A program made the position numbers and the translations under genes. 64,000 nucleotides of DNA from Thermococcus eurythermalis. Lineage in GTDB: Archaea > Methanobacteriota_B > Thermococci > Thermococcales > Thermococcaceae. The notes beneath the pieces were generated by a model, which did not search any database, was not told the DNA's origin, and worked only from the letters and a program-made list of their open reading frames with translations. Each line of letters opens with the position of its first letter. Position 1 is the stretch's first letter. This document shows positions 33,574 through 47,260 of the stretch, one piece after another. The DNA lies in contig NZ_CP008887.1 in NCBI RefSeq assembly GCF_000769655.1, forward strand, positions 62,001-126,000, given 5' to 3'.

Positions 33574-34824
33574 TCACCTCTTGCCCTTCTTTTTCTTCTT
33601 ACCCTTCTTATCGGGCTTGCCCTTACCCTTCTTCTCCTTCCTGCCCTTCTTGTCCTTGCCCTTGAACTTCTTCTTTTTCTTCTTTTCCGGCTTGGCCTTC
33701 CTCTTGGGCGGGTTCGGGTACTTCTCCTTGATTTCCTTGATTCTCTGCTCAAGCTCCTTCTTGAGCTCCTCACCGATGTATTCGCCGGAGAAGTAGTCAA
33801 CACGCGCCGCTATGGCCAGCTTTCCAGCCAATGCCCTCGCAATCTTACCCCTCTGCCACCACGGTGAGCGGTTTATGGCCGGATACTGGAAGATGACGCC
33901 GTGCTTGGGCGGCTTGGCACCAGTTCTCAGGTGCCTGAAGAGGGCCTTCTCGGCTCCAAGAACCTGTATCGTCGAGGCGGGCATCATGGCGAGCTCCTTA
34001 AGGCCTCCAGCGAGGCTCATCAAGCGAGCGGCAAGCTTTGCACCGACGAGGGCCTTCAGGTTTGGAGCCACCTCGTCCATCGCTGTCTCAAGGTAGTCCT
34101 CAATCTGCTCCCTCAGCTTGTAGAGGTCGGAAATCTCGCTGGCGAGCTTCCTTATGATTTCGCTGTCGAACTTGCCGAGCGGTGCTCCCATGGACTTCTC
34201 GGCCGCTTTGAGAATTTTCTCAACCTTGCCCTCCGAGAAGCCGAGCTTTTCAAGCTTCTCCCTGCTCACGTTCTCTCTCGGACCAATTTCCTTGACGAAG
34301 GCAACGTACTGCGGGTGCTTGGGCAATATCTCGTCGAGCTCTGGGAAGTGAAGTCCGTACCACTCCCTCAGCCTCGAAACGAGCAGGTTAATGACCTTGT
34401 CAATGTCATCGAGCGCCTCGATGGCCTGTATAATCATCTTATCGCGCGCACCGCTCTGCTCCTGTATGCGGAGCCTCGTTAATGCAACGCCAACGGTGTA
34501 GTACTCGTCAAACCAGTTATCGCCGAGGAACTCTTCCGGGCTTGAGCGGAGCTTTTCTCCCGCAAGGTTCGGGAACTCAGCTGTTGCGTTGTAGCCGAGC
34601 TCCTTGAGCTTTCTGCTCAGCTCGGTGTCCTCCACGATGAACTCTTCGTAGCCCTCTCCCTTCAGCTCGTCGAGGAGGGCAATCAGCTCGTCGCTCGGTT
34701 CTCCCTTCAAAAGCCTGTCGAGGCTTGTCTCTGGCTTTCCGTTGAAGAGTTTGCTCGCGATGAGCTTCCCGCTCTCGTCGAAGGCGTAAATGCCCCTGAC
34801 GTTCTCGGCAATGTAAACTTTCAT
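33574..34824 (-). CDS. Nop5/Nop56-58 C/D sRNP scaffold protein
   Basis: A 416-residue scaffold linking fibrillarin and L7Ae on C/D sRNAs. The N-terminal domain binds fibrillarin; a central coiled coil includes DKMIIQAIEALDDIDKVINL; the NOP domain has AKLAARLMSLAGGLKELAMM and VLGAEKALFRHLRTGAKPPK, with HGVIFQYPAINRSPWWQRGK. The C-terminus is an almost pure Lys/Arg tail of about 50 residues, long for the family and probably disordered and RNA-binding. ATG 34824 is chosen from a run of four in-frame ATG codons following GGTG. Confidence 0.95.
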   Translation of the reverse strand: MKVYIAENVRGIYAFDESGKLIASKLFNGKPETSLDRLLKGEPSDELIALLDELKGEGYEEFIVEDTELSRKLKELGYNATAEFPNLAGEKLRSSPEEFLGDNWFDEYYTVGVALTRLRIQEQSGARDKMIIQAIEALDDIDKVINLLVSRLREWYGLHFPELDEILPKHPQYVAFVKEIGPRENVSREKLEKLGFSEGKVEKILKAAEKSMGAPLGKFDSEIIRKLASEISDLYKLREQIEDYLETAMDEVAPNLKALVGAKLAARLMSLAGGLKELAMMPASTIQVLGAEKALFRHLRTGAKPPKHGVIFQYPAINRSPWWQRGKIARALAGKLAIAARVDYFSGEYIGEELKKELEQRIKEIKEKYPNPPKRKAKPEKKKKKKFKGKDKKGRKEKKGKGKPDKKGKKKKKGKR

Positions 34825-34940
34825 CATCATCACCTTCCAAGTTTTTGTTTCTGGGGTATAAAAAGGGTTGCTCGTTTTAAATCCTTGCGGACAAATTCTT
34901 AAATAACTTTGGGCCCATATAAAAGCGCGGGGGAAAGATT

Positions 34941-35984
34941 ATGCTCACTAAGCTCACCATTGAGAACTACAAATCAATAGAACGAGCCGAGCTCGACTTC
35001 TCGAAAATAAACCTGCTTATCGGGCCGAATGGGAGCGGTAAAAGCTCTGTGCTTGAGAGTGCGGAAATCATGGGGTTTACAAAGAAGTACGTGTCTTCAA
35101 TAGCCACTCACGTATCCAACAACAGGATTATCGAAAAACTTGAAAGCATGGCATTTTTTGGCAATCTTGTTTATAATCATGAAACCAACAGAGAGATCCT
35201 GATATCAGGAGAATTCGAAAATTCCATCATTTCCACTATCGAGGTCAGACTATCTCTAGAACAGGGAGAAAGAAAGATTATTACACAGGCGTCTTTAAAA
35301 TCCTCTGTCGACGTTGAGATTTCACGTATCCTCCACATACTGAAGGCGAATCGGAAAATTGAACGACGCTTACATGGTGTTACCGGCAATACATACAATA
35401 TTGATACGACCAATGCACACCAACTCTTTTACTACGCCTGCTACCGCACCGAGTTTAAGGAGAACATCAAAATGATACGGGAGTTCTACTCCCGCTACGG
35501 TCTTCATGATGTTAGATGGGTCCCCACTGAAAGACAGAACGAATACGAAATCATAGCAACAACATCGGAAGGGGTTGATGTAAATCTCGCCGATGCGGGA
35601 GCCGGTTTGGCGGCTCTGTTCCCAATAGTCGTTGCCCTCTCGTTTTATCCGAAAGGAAGCACGGTCTTTATAGAACACCCAGAGATGCATCTCCACCCCA
35701 AACTCCAGTACGAGCTCGCCGAGTTTCTCTTAATGGTATCCGAGAAAAGAAACCACCAGCTGATAATCGAGACCCACTCGGAGCACCTCCTCTACGGCCT
35801 GCTGAACGCTGTTTCTGGAAAGCGCCTGAAGCCAGACGAACTCACCATATATTCCACGAGGAAGGAGAACGGAAAGTCAGTATTTGAAAAAATGAGAGTC
35901 CACAAAGACGGAAGCCTCGAAGGGAACCTTTCTGACTTCCTTGAAGCAGACATTGATGCATTCCTTGACTGGCTCAAGGCGTGA
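34941..35984 (+). CDS. AAA ATPase, OLD/RecF-like (AAA_21)
   Basis: A 347-residue ABC-type ATPase. Walker A is NLLIGPNGSGKSSVLES near residues 29-45; the signature-like region is DAGAGLAALFPIVVALSFYP; Walker B is VFIEHPEMHLHPKLQYELAE; the H-loop is LIIETHSEHLLYGLLNA. The middle (about 90-190) is variable and AT-rich. Such ATPases pair with small effectors in defence systems (OLD, PARIS, retron/Abi-type). ATG 34941 has GGGGGAAAG upstream and TATA CATATAAAAGC at about 34916-34926. It overlaps or abuts the PIN-like gene. Confidence 0.85.
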   Translation: MLTKLTIENYKSIERAELDFSKINLLIGPNGSGKSSVLESAEIMGFTKKYVSSIATHVSNNRIIEKLESMAFFGNLVYNHETNREILISGEFENSIISTIEVRLSLEQGERKIITQASLKSSVDVEISRILHILKANRKIERRLHGVTGNTYNIDTTNAHQLFYYACYRTEFKENIKMIREFYSRYGLHDVRWVPTERQNEYEIIATTSEGVDVNLADAGAGLAALFPIVVALSFYPKGSTVFIEHPEMHLHPKLQYELAEFLLMVSEKRNHQLIIETHSEHLLYGLLNAVSGKRLKPDELTIYSTRKENGKSVFEKMRVHKDGSLEGNLSDFLEADIDAFLDWLKA

Positions 35985-35989
35985 TTAAA

Positions 35990-37733
<1,744 letters not shown>

Positions 37734-38990
37734 ATGAGTGGAAAACCCGAAGGAAACCCCGCCCCTGGAACCCTTAACTTTGAGTTATTCTTCTCGGAGA
37801 AAGCCCTCCAGATGAAGGCTTCAGAGGTTAGGGAGCTCCTCAAGCTCGTCGAGACGAGCGACGTCATAAGCCTTGCCGGGGGCCTGCCGGCCCCGGAGAC
37901 GTTCCCGGTTGAGATCATTAAGAAGATAACCCAGGAAGTCCTCACCCACCACGCTGATAAGGCTCTCCAGTACGGCACCACCCTCGGCTTCACACCGCTC
38001 CGCCTCACGCTCGCGGAGTGGATGGAGAAGCGCTACGGAATCCCCGCCAGCGACATCGAGGTTATGATCGTCTCCGGTAGCCAGCAGGCCCTTGACCTCA
38101 TCGGAAGGGTCTTCATAAACCCGGGAGACATAGTCGTCGTCGAGGGGCCGACCTACCTCGCGGCCCTCAACGCCTTCAAGTACTATGACCCAGAGTTCCT
38201 CAGCATTCCCATGGACCACAACGGAATGAGGGTTGATATCCTTGAGGAGAAGCTGAAGGAGCTCAAGGCCGAGGGCAAGAGGGTCAAGTTCGTTTACACC
38301 GTCTCCACGTTCCAGAACCCCGCAGGAGTCACAATGAGCCTGGAGAGGAGGAAGCACCTCGTAGAGCTGGCTAAGGAGTACGACTTCCTCATCGTAGAAG
38401 ACAACCCGTACAGCGAGCTCCGCTACTCAGGCGAGCCCATTCCGCCGATAAAGCACTTCGACGACGAGGGCAGGGTCTTCTACCTCGGTACGTTCTCAAA
38501 GATATTCGCCCCCGGCTTCAGGGTTGGCTGGATAGCCGCTCACCCGCACTTCATCAGGAAGCTTGAGATAGCCAAGCAGGCCGTTGACCTCTGTACCAAC
38601 CCGTTCGGACAGGTCATCGCCTGGAAGTACGTCGCCGACGGCTACCTCGACGAGCACATCCCGAAGGTCATCGAGTTCTACAAGCCAAGACGCGATGCGA
38701 TGCTCGAGGCCCTCGAAGAGTACATGCCCGAGGGCGTCGAGTGGACCAGGCCGGACGGAGGAATGTTCATCTGGGTTACCCTCCCAGAGGGCATAGACAC
38801 CAAGCTCATGATGGAGAAGGCCGTCGCAAAGGGCGTCGCCTACGTCCCCGGCGAGGCGTTCTTCGCCCACCGCGACGTCAAGAACACGATGCGCCTGAAC
38901 TTCACCTACGTGCCCGAAGAGAAGATACGCGAAGGCGTCAGGAGGCTCGCCGAGGTCATAGAAGAGGAAATCAAGGCCCTCGGGAAGTGA
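37734..38990 (+). CDS. PLP-dependent aminotransferase, class I/II (2-aminoadipate / aromatic type)
   Basis: A 418-residue fold-type I aminotransferase. The PLP lysine is in GTFSKIFAPGFRVGW; other motifs are SLAGGLPAPETFP, VSGSQQALDLIGRVFINPGD, FQNPAGVTMSLERRKHL and DNPYSELRYSG. This subgroup (AAT-I, LysN/kynurenine-aminotransferase II-like) has broad specificity in Thermococcales and may supply aryl pyruvates for IorAB. ATG 37734 has GAGGTGG 5 nt upstream. Confidence 0.92.
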   Translation: MSGKPEGNPAPGTLNFELFFSEKALQMKASEVRELLKLVETSDVISLAGGLPAPETFPVEIIKKITQEVLTHHADKALQYGTTLGFTPLRLTLAEWMEKRYGIPASDIEVMIVSGSQQALDLIGRVFINPGDIVVVEGPTYLAALNAFKYYDPEFLSIPMDHNGMRVDILEEKLKELKAEGKRVKFVYTVSTFQNPAGVTMSLERRKHLVELAKEYDFLIVEDNPYSELRYSGEPIPPIKHFDDEGRVFYLGTFSKIFAPGFRVGWIAAHPHFIRKLEIAKQAVDLCTNPFGQVIAWKYVADGYLDEHIPKVIEFYKPRRDAMLEALEEYMPEGVEWTRPDGGMFIWVTLPEGIDTKLMMEKAVAKGVAYVPGEAFFAHRDVKNTMRLNFTYVPEEKIREGVRRLAEVIEEEIKALGK

Positions 38991-39045
38991 GGGGATAGGG
39001 AAAGCTTTTTACCCTCTTTTCTTTTCACACTTACTTGGTGGTGAC

Positions 39046-39885
39046 ATGAAGCCGCTGATAGCAATCATAGGTTCTCCTTGGAGCGAGTCAGTTTCCGCTG
39101 GAAGGGCCCATTTGAAACGCATCATCCAGGCGGGGGGCCTTCCCGCAGTGTTCAGCCCCGAAACAGACCCTGAAGACGTCATAGAAGTCGCAGATGGAAT
39201 ACTTCTCATTGAGGGCCCAGACGTCCACCCCAGGTTCTATGGGGAAGACCCCTCACCGAGCATCAGGGAAGTCGACGTTCTGCGGGACGAGTTTGAGATT
39301 GAGCTGGTGAAGCTCGCAACCCGGGCAAACATCCCCACACTCGGCGTTGGGAGGGGAATGCACGTTATAAACGTCGCCCTCGGCGGGACGCTTTACCAGG
39401 ACATCTACGAAATTCCCAAGGCCATAAAGCACGACTGGAGGTTCGAATCAGTGGCCCCTGACCAGAGGCTCCACACAGTCAGGGTGAAGGCAGATTCCCT
39501 CCTGTACGCCATTCTCCGCGGGGCCCTCAACATCGAGGGCACAAACGATGGGTGGACGTGGGTCAACAGCTTCCACCACCAGGCTGTCAAGAGGGTAGGC
39601 GAGGGCCTCAGGCAGGTCGCCTTTGCTGTTGATGGACTCATTGAGGCCATAGAGGCAACCGATGGCTTTGTTATTGGCGTCCAGTGGCAGCCCGAGCACC
39701 TCCCAGAGATGCTGGCCCTTTACAAGGCCCTCGTTGAAGCGTCCCTCAGGAAGCACGAGGAGAACAACGAGGTTATGAGGAGGGCCATTGAGGCGGAAAT
39801 CCGTGAAGAGCTGGCTAAGGAACAAGATGAGAGCCGTCACAGCTCGGAAGCGAGCGGTAGCCTTCTCGACACGAACCAAACGTGA
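39046..39885 (+). CDS. Peptidase C26 / PuuD-like class I glutaminase homologue lacking its nucleophile
   Basis: A 279-residue protein of the gamma-glutamyl-GABA hydrolase family: AIIGSPWSESVSAGRAHLKR, GILLIEGPDVHPRFYGED, HDWRFESVAPDQRLHTVRV, NSFHHQAVKRVGEGL and GVQWQPEHLPE. The nucleophile elbow, normally G-[IV]-C-R-G, reads LGVGRGMHVINVALGG, with Gly for Cys; the later His and Glu remain. A hydrolase through the usual Cys is therefore unlikely. An extra charged tail of about 40 residues follows the domain. The last 71 bp overlap the opposite-strand radical SAM gene. Confidence 0.82.
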   Translation: MKPLIAIIGSPWSESVSAGRAHLKRIIQAGGLPAVFSPETDPEDVIEVADGILLIEGPDVHPRFYGEDPSPSIREVDVLRDEFEIELVKLATRANIPTLGVGRGMHVINVALGGTLYQDIYEIPKAIKHDWRFESVAPDQRLHTVRVKADSLLYAILRGALNIEGTNDGWTWVNSFHHQAVKRVGEGLRQVAFAVDGLIEAIEATDGFVIGVQWQPEHLPEMLALYKALVEASLRKHEENNEVMRRAIEAEIREELAKEQDESRHSSEASGSLLDTNQT

Positions 39886-40654
39886 TGCCCCTTTCGGTTA
39901 TTTTCCTTTCTGCCTCCCTGAGAATTCTGAAGCGGAGCTCCTTTGGGAGGTAATAGTAGCCACCTATTCTCTCTCCTTTCTCATAGAGGGGCCACAGCTT
40001 TTCCATCAGCTCGGAGAACTTGGCGAACATTCTCTTCTTTGAGTCCGGCCTGAGCTTAAGCGTCGAGACCGTTATGTGGCCCACAAAGCTCAGGGCATCG
40101 AGGGTCTCGTCGAAGTCCTCCCACGTGTAGAAAGGAATTATTGGGTCTATCCTCGCGTAAACTGGTATCCCGGCCTTCCTGGCTTTCCTAAGGGCCCGTA
40201 TTCTGGCCTTCGGAGAGGGAGCGTTCGGTTCAAGGAGCCTGGCCTTACGCTCGTCAACGGTCGTCACCGTAACTCCGACCGCACAGCGGAGCTCGCTCAG
40301 TACGTCTATGTCGCGCTCAAAGATGTCTGACTTCGTCAGGAGGAGACAGCGGACGTCGTGGCGCCTGAACAGCTCAAGAACTTTCCGCGTTATCCCGAGC
40401 TCGCGCTCCACCGTCGGATACGGGTCGGAGGAGTAGGACAGGGCTATGATATAACGTCTGTCGAACTTCCTCAGCTCCTTCTCCAGCCTGGGCAGAAGGT
40501 TCTCCTTCGTCCTGACGCGGAAGGCCCTTGGGATGTAGCTGGTTATGTAGCAGTAGACGCAGGCGTGGTCACAGCCGGTGTAGACGTTGAGGGTGTACTT
40601 AAAGGGGCACGTGCAGAGCTCTGACTTCCAGGGGTCGAAGGGACGGATGTACAT
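39815..40654 (-). CDS. Radical SAM protein, SPL-like
   Basis: A 279-residue radical SAM enzyme with the cluster motif CDHACVYCY near residue 29, preceded by CTCPFKYTLNVYTG. Downstream blocks: ALSYSSDPYPTVERELGITR, CLLLTKSDIFERDIDVLSEL, and KAGIPVYARIDPIIPFYTWE. This is the spore-photoproduct-lyase-like subgroup common in archaea; the reaction is unknown. The C-terminal 23 codons overlap the convergent C26-type gene. Confidence 0.85.
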   Translation of the reverse strand: MYIRPFDPWKSELCTCPFKYTLNVYTGCDHACVYCYITSYIPRAFRVRTKENLLPRLEKELRKFDRRYIIALSYSSDPYPTVERELGITRKVLELFRRHDVRCLLLTKSDIFERDIDVLSELRCAVGVTVTTVDERKARLLEPNAPSPKARIRALRKARKAGIPVYARIDPIIPFYTWEDFDETLDALSFVGHITVSTLKLRPDSKKRMFAKFSELMEKLWPLYEKGERIGGYYYLPKELRFRILREAERKITERGITFGSCREGYRSLPSCDGSHLVP

Positions 40655-40710
40655 GGGAGAAAGTTGGGGAAGGGCTTTAAAAATCCAGACGTAATGGTTA
40701 CGGTGATGGC

Positions 40711-41121
40711 ATGAGCGTGAAAGGCCGTGTGAAGTGGGTCGAAGGGATGCAGTTCATCGGCTCAATAGAAGACGGAGGGTGCTCCATAGTCCTTGGAGAG
40801 GGCGGAATCAGCCCCATGAAGCTCCTGCTCCTCAGCGTCGCTGGCTGTACGGCCTACGACGTCATGATGATTCTCAAGAAGATGCGCGAGCCGATTGAAG
40901 GCCTGGAAGTCGAAATCTCGGGAGAGAGAAGGGAAGAACACCCAAGGGTCTACACAAAGGTTAACATCCACTACAGGATTTATGGTGACGTCAAGGAAGA
41001 AAAGGCGAGGCGTGCAATAGAGCTCAGCCAGGACAAGTACTGCTCCGCCTCGGCCCACATCAAGATGAGCGGTGCCGAGGTCACGTACTCCCTTGAGATA
41101 GTGCGGGGCGATGATGAGTAA
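40711..41121 (+). CDS. OsmC family peroxiredoxin-like protein
   Basis: A 136-residue OsmC-fold protein that likely reduces organic hydroperoxides. Catalytic cysteines are in LLLSVAGCTAYDVMMILKKM near residue 46 and in SQDKYCSASAHIKMSGAEV near residue 111; GISPMKLLL is the family lead. ATG 40711 has GGTGATGGC upstream. It is divergent from the radical SAM gene, with a 56-bp spacer. The stop region overlaps C/D sRNA candidate 4. Confidence 0.88.
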   Translation: MSVKGRVKWVEGMQFIGSIEDGGCSIVLGEGGISPMKLLLLSVAGCTAYDVMMILKKMREPIEGLEVEISGERREEHPRVYTKVNIHYRIYGDVKEEKARRAIELSQDKYCSASAHIKMSGAEVTYSLEIVRGDDE

Positions 41122-41162
41122 ATCCGTTGCGGAAAGATGAAGAGAGGACCGACTAGCTGAGC
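41109..41162 (+). ncRNA. C/D box sRNA candidate 4
   Basis: C box ATGATGA 41111-41117, 12-nt guide GTAAATCCGTTG, D'-like CGGA 41130-41133, 3-nt spacer, C'-like ATGAAGA 41137-41143, 13-nt guide GAGGACCGACTAG, D CTGA 41157-41160. The layout is nearly identical to candidate 1, but the terminal stem is weak (GGC/GCT). From memory, the second guide complements AGTCGGTCCT, a segment like one in archaeal/eukaryal large-subunit rRNA, and the first matches CAACGGAT of 23S. It fills the 40-bp gap between convergent genes and overlaps the OsmC end. Confidence 0.55.
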
Positions 41163-41728
41163 TAGAGCTCCCCGCAGAGCCTCGCGAAGTTCCTGTAGAC
41201 CTCTGCCCCACGCTCCGTGTGGGAGACCTCGGGATGGAACTGGACGCCGTAAATCGGAAGGCTCTCGTGCTTCATAGCCTCAACTGGACAGGTCTCGCTC
41301 CTCGCGAGGAGCTTGAAGCCTTTGGGAAGCTCCTTGACCTCGTCCATGTGGCTCTCCCACACCTTTAACCTCTTTGGAAAGCCCCTGAAAAGGTCGTCCT
41401 CTTCGAGGATTTCAATCTCAACGAGGCTGTACTCGGCCTTCTCACCCCTACCGACCTTCCCGCCGAAGTGCCTCGCTATGAGCTGGTGGCCAAGGCAGAT
41501 ACCGAGGATAGGGACGTTGAACTCGTCGTAGTGCTCAAGTATCGCCTCGCAGTTGCCGGTCTTGTTTATATCGGGCCCGCCGGAGAAGATTATGCCCTTC
41601 GGCTCCATCGCCTTTATCTCCTCAAGCGGGGTCGTGTTGGGGACTATCTTGGCCTCTACACCGAGATAGCGGAGAGTCCTCCAAATCCTGTGGACGTACT
41701 GGCCCCCGTTGTCCATTATGACTATCAT
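41162..41728 (-). CDS. guaAA: GMP synthase, glutaminase subunit
   Basis: A 188-residue class I glutamine amidotransferase. The nucleophile elbow is [19 protein letters not shown]; the His-Glu pair is in [15 protein letters not shown]; the oxyanion strand is [14 protein letters not shown]. It supplies ammonia to the ATP pyrophosphatase subunit at 42419-43342; in archaea these are separate proteins. A toxin-antitoxin-like pair lies between the two subunit genes, and guaAA overlaps the PIN gene by 4 bp. Confidence 0.95.
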   Translation of the reverse strand: MIVIMDNGGQYVHRIWRTLRYLGVEAKIVPNTTPLEEIKAMEPKGIIFSGGPDINKTGNCEAILEHYDEFNVPILGICLGHQLIARHFGGKVGRGEKAEYSLVEIEILEEDDLFRGFPKRLKVWESHMDEVKELPKGFKLLARSETCPVEAMKHESLPIYGVQFHPEVSHTERGAEVYRNFARLCGEL

Positions 41729-42171
41729 GAGCTCACCCCCAAAAGGTTGAAGAACTCCTCATGTTCCTCAACAAGATAGAAAGCCTTTAACCCAAGAGAC
41801 CTGGCCAGCTCGGCCATTTTTATGTCGTTAGTAACGAGGACTGCATCGAGGTAGCGGGCGGTTGCGATAAAATAGATATCAGACGCTCGGTGGTGGGTCT
41901 GAAAAGCTACCTCTCGAAGCTCCTCGATGAGCAGTTCCTCTGGAACCCACGCGACTATTTCGCTGTAATAGGCGAGGGCTCTCTCAACCTGCTCTCGGTC
42001 AAAGTATCGTGAAAGAACCGCGACGAACTCAACTTCCCCCAGCCTCGGGGCGTAGAGCTCTACAAAGCCGAGCTGTGCATGCTCTATGAGTCTTTCGGCG
42101 ACTTTAGTCCTTTCCGGATAAAAGCCGGAGAACAGATGAAACACGACTGATGTATCAATGACTACTCTCAT
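41725..42171 (-). CDS. VapC-like PIN-domain ribonuclease (toxin)
   Basis: A 148-residue PIN protein. Acidic residues: [11 protein letters not shown] (Asp 5), [10 protein letters not shown] (Glu), [18 protein letters not shown] (Asp) and [18 protein letters not shown] (Asp), so the catalytic set looks complete. It follows and overlaps the DUF104-type gene (ATGA), as in VapBC modules. It overlaps guaAA at its 3' end, so toxin and purine gene may share a transcript. Confidence 0.85.
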   Translation of the reverse strand: MRVVIDTSVVFHLFSGFYPERTKVAERLIEHAQLGFVELYAPRLGEVEFVAVLSRYFDREQVERALAYYSEIVAWVPEELLIEELREVAFQTHHRASDIYFIATARYLDAVLVTNDIKMAELARSLGLKAFYLVEEHEEFFNLLGVSS

Positions 42172-42377
42172 GTCCCCTCCTCCCTGAGCTTCAGGAGGTA
42201 GTCCGTTGGGCCCTCTTTAAATCTCTCAGGCGTCACTTTCTTCCGCATTTCTCTCGTAAGCTCAAGGAAATCCCCGCTGTAAATCCTCACTCTGAGTTTC
42301 TGGCCCTCCTTCAGCTTGAGGGGTTTGAGGGGCTTCAGCACCCCATTTTCGTATATGACCTCGATGATTTCGCCCAT
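42168..42377 (-). CDS. AF2212-like / DUF104 antitoxin
   Basis: A 69-residue protein [20 protein letters not shown] followed by [12 protein letters not shown], the UPF0165/DUF104 (PF01954) beta-hairpin, often the antitoxin of PIN toxins. ATG 42377 has GGTGAG upstream; the longer open frame start has no RBS. A TATA (AAGGTTTATTTATC) at about 42405-42418 gives the pair its own promoter, overlapping the end of guaAB. Confidence 0.85.
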   Translation of the reverse strand: MGEIIEVIYENGVLKPLKPLKLKEGQKLRVRIYSGDFLELTREMRKKVTPERFKEGPTDYLLKLREEGT

Positions 42378-42418
42378 ACTCTCACCGGTTAAAGTTAGAA
42401 ATGGAGATAAATAAACCT

Positions 42419-43342
42419 TCACTCGAACTCAATGGTTGCAGGGGGCTTGTTGGTGATGTCGTAGAGCACCCTTCCGACCTCTGGAATCTCGCTGGTTATC
42501 CTGAAGGCTATCCTCTGAAGGACGTCAAAAGGTACATTCATCGCGCTGGCGGTCATGCCGTCGAGGCTCTCAACGACGCGGACCGCTACCGTCTCCTTGT
42601 AGGCCCTGATGTCGCCCTGAACGCCGACGGTCTTGATGCCGAGCAGGACTGCGAAGGCCTGCCAGGGCTTAAGCCCCGCCTTCTCGATTTCCTCCTCGAC
42701 TATGGCGTTTGCCTCTCTTACGATGGCCACCTTCTCCGGTGTGACCTCCCCAAGGACACGAACTGCCAATCCCGGCCCCGGAAAGGGCATGCGGTTGTAT
42801 ATTTTCTCAGGGAGGCCAAGCTCCTTTGCCAGCTCTCTCACTTCGTCCTTGTAGAGGTCGCGGAGCGGTTCTATGAGCTTGAGGTTGAGCCTCTCGGGCA
42901 GGCCGCCGACGTTGTGGTGGCTTTTAATCTTGCCTTTGCTCTCTATCCAGTCAGGGGCTATCGTGCCCTGGATAAGGAAGTCAGCGTTGATTTCCTTCGC
43001 GATCTCCTCGAAGACCTCGATGAAGACCCTGCCGATTATCTTCCTCTTCTCCTCCGGGTCGGTAACGCCCTTAAGCGCCTCAAAAAACCTCTCCTGGGCG
43101 TCAACGTAGTGGAGGTTTAACCCGAACTCGTCCCTGAACGTCTTTATGACGAACTCCGGTTCACCCTTCCTGAGGAAGCCCGTGTTCACGAAGACCGCGT
43201 GGAGCCTGTCCCCTATCGCCCTGTGTGCTAGAATCGCCGCAGTAGAGCTGTCAACGCCACCGCTGAGCGCTATAATCGCCTTTCCATCTCCAACCGTTTC
43301 CCTAATCTCCTCAACCTTCTCCTCGATGAACTTCTCCCACAT
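42419..43342 (-). CDS. guaAB: GMP synthase, ATP pyrophosphatase subunit
   Basis: A 307-residue subunit that adenylates XMP and aminates it to GMP. The PP-loop is [40 protein letters not shown] and [20 protein letters not shown] are the family signatures; the C-terminus ends [17 protein letters not shown], as in GuaA. ATG 43342 has GGTGG 4-5 nt upstream; the frame-open start at 43366 is less likely. TATA AAGTTTATAAATT lies at about 43376-43389. Confidence 0.95.
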   Translation of the reverse strand: MWEKFIEEKVEEIRETVGDGKAIIALSGGVDSSTAAILAHRAIGDRLHAVFVNTGFLRKGEPEFVIKTFRDEFGLNLHYVDAQERFFEALKGVTDPEEKRKIIGRVFIEVFEEIAKEINADFLIQGTIAPDWIESKGKIKSHHNVGGLPERLNLKLIEPLRDLYKDEVRELAKELGLPEKIYNRMPFPGPGLAVRVLGEVTPEKVAIVREANAIVEEEIEKAGLKPWQAFAVLLGIKTVGVQGDIRAYKETVAVRVVESLDGMTASAMNVPFDVLQRIAFRITSEIPEVGRVLYDITNKPPATIEFE

Positions 43343-43411
43343 GGGCACCACCTTTTTGCCAACCATCAGGAAGTCAATTTATAAACTTATCCGGGGAGAG
43401 ATTAGACAGTT

Positions 43412-46545
<3,134 letters not shown>

Positions 46546-46585
46546 CGTGAACCCTCCATTAATTGACGAATTAGTGTAAAAAAGT

Positions 46586-46618
46586 TTTGTTTTTAAGGTT
46601 TATTTTGACGGAAAAATG
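46586..46618 (-). promoter_or_regulatory. purL promoter with putative purine operator
   Basis: Read toward purL: ATTTTTCCGTCAAAAT, then BRE/TATA AAACCTTAAAAAC. The arrangement nearly matches purD (ATTTTTATGTCAAAAC then AAAGCTTAAAAAC) and purC (TTTTTATGTTAAAAT then AAGCCTTAAATAT). Confidence 0.6.
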
Positions 46619-46642
46619 TTAAACAAGGAAATTATAGGAAAG

Positions 46643-47260
46643 CTAAACTCCAAACAGCATGGAGGGTATATCTTTGACCCGTTCGTCTGTATAGTTTATG
46701 AACCGTTTGAGGACGTTATATATCTCGAACAGCCATTTCTCTGTTTCGTCTCTCGGTCTCTCGCTCCTGTCGGCACGTGCAAAGACTTCAACTATGTTGA
46801 ACTTCCCGGCAAGAATCTTCGGCGTTTCTTCTTCCATCAGCGTGTTGATGAAGTGGTAGACGTTAAAGGCCTTCTCTTTATCAACCGGGTAGAGCTTTCT
46901 GACATACTCAAAGGCCTTGAGTATCGTCCTTTCGAGTTTTTCGGCGTCCAGTTCCTGAAGTGCCTTCAGGTACTCTTCTCTGAGGTCTTTAATGAGTTCA
47001 TCTTCCTCCCAGCTCGCCTCCCAGAGATTGAGTCTCTTAAACCTTCTCCTCGGGTTTCTGACGTAAACGACCCCCGCATCGCCGTCCACAATGACCTCGT
47101 CACCCTCTCGAATCGCCTCAACGTCCACTCCCGCCACGCATGGAATTCCAAGCTCCCTCGCTATTATAGCCGGATGGGAGAGCAGGCTCTCAATCTTCGT
47201 CACTATACCAGAGGCCTTCATGAAGAGGCTGTAATATTCAGCGTGGAGTACATATGTCAC
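46643..47260 (-). CDS. PEP-utilising swivelling domain with helical extension (second part of a split enzyme)
   Basis: A 205-residue product beginning MTYVLHAEYYSLFMKASGIV; the mobile-domain motif is SHPAIIARELGIPCVAG, where His would be phosphorylated. A helical extension of about 130 residues follows, not the PEP/pyruvate barrel of PpsA. The reading frame is open upstream and reads EKLFPKGGILVTYVLH, a natural continuation of the upstream ORF in another frame. Either a 1-nt frameshift split one gene, or the parts are translated separately: GGGAGG lies 7 nt before the GTG. Confidence 0.7.
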   Translation of the reverse strand: MTYVLHAEYYSLFMKASGIVTKIESLLSHPAIIARELGIPCVAGVDVEAIREGDEVIVDGDAGVVYVRNPRRRFKRLNLWEASWEEDELIKDLREEYLKALQELDAEKLERTILKAFEYVRKLYPVDKEKAFNVYHFINTLMEEETPKILAGKFNIVEVFARADRSERPRDETEKWLFEIYNVLKRFINYTDERVKDIPSMLFGV

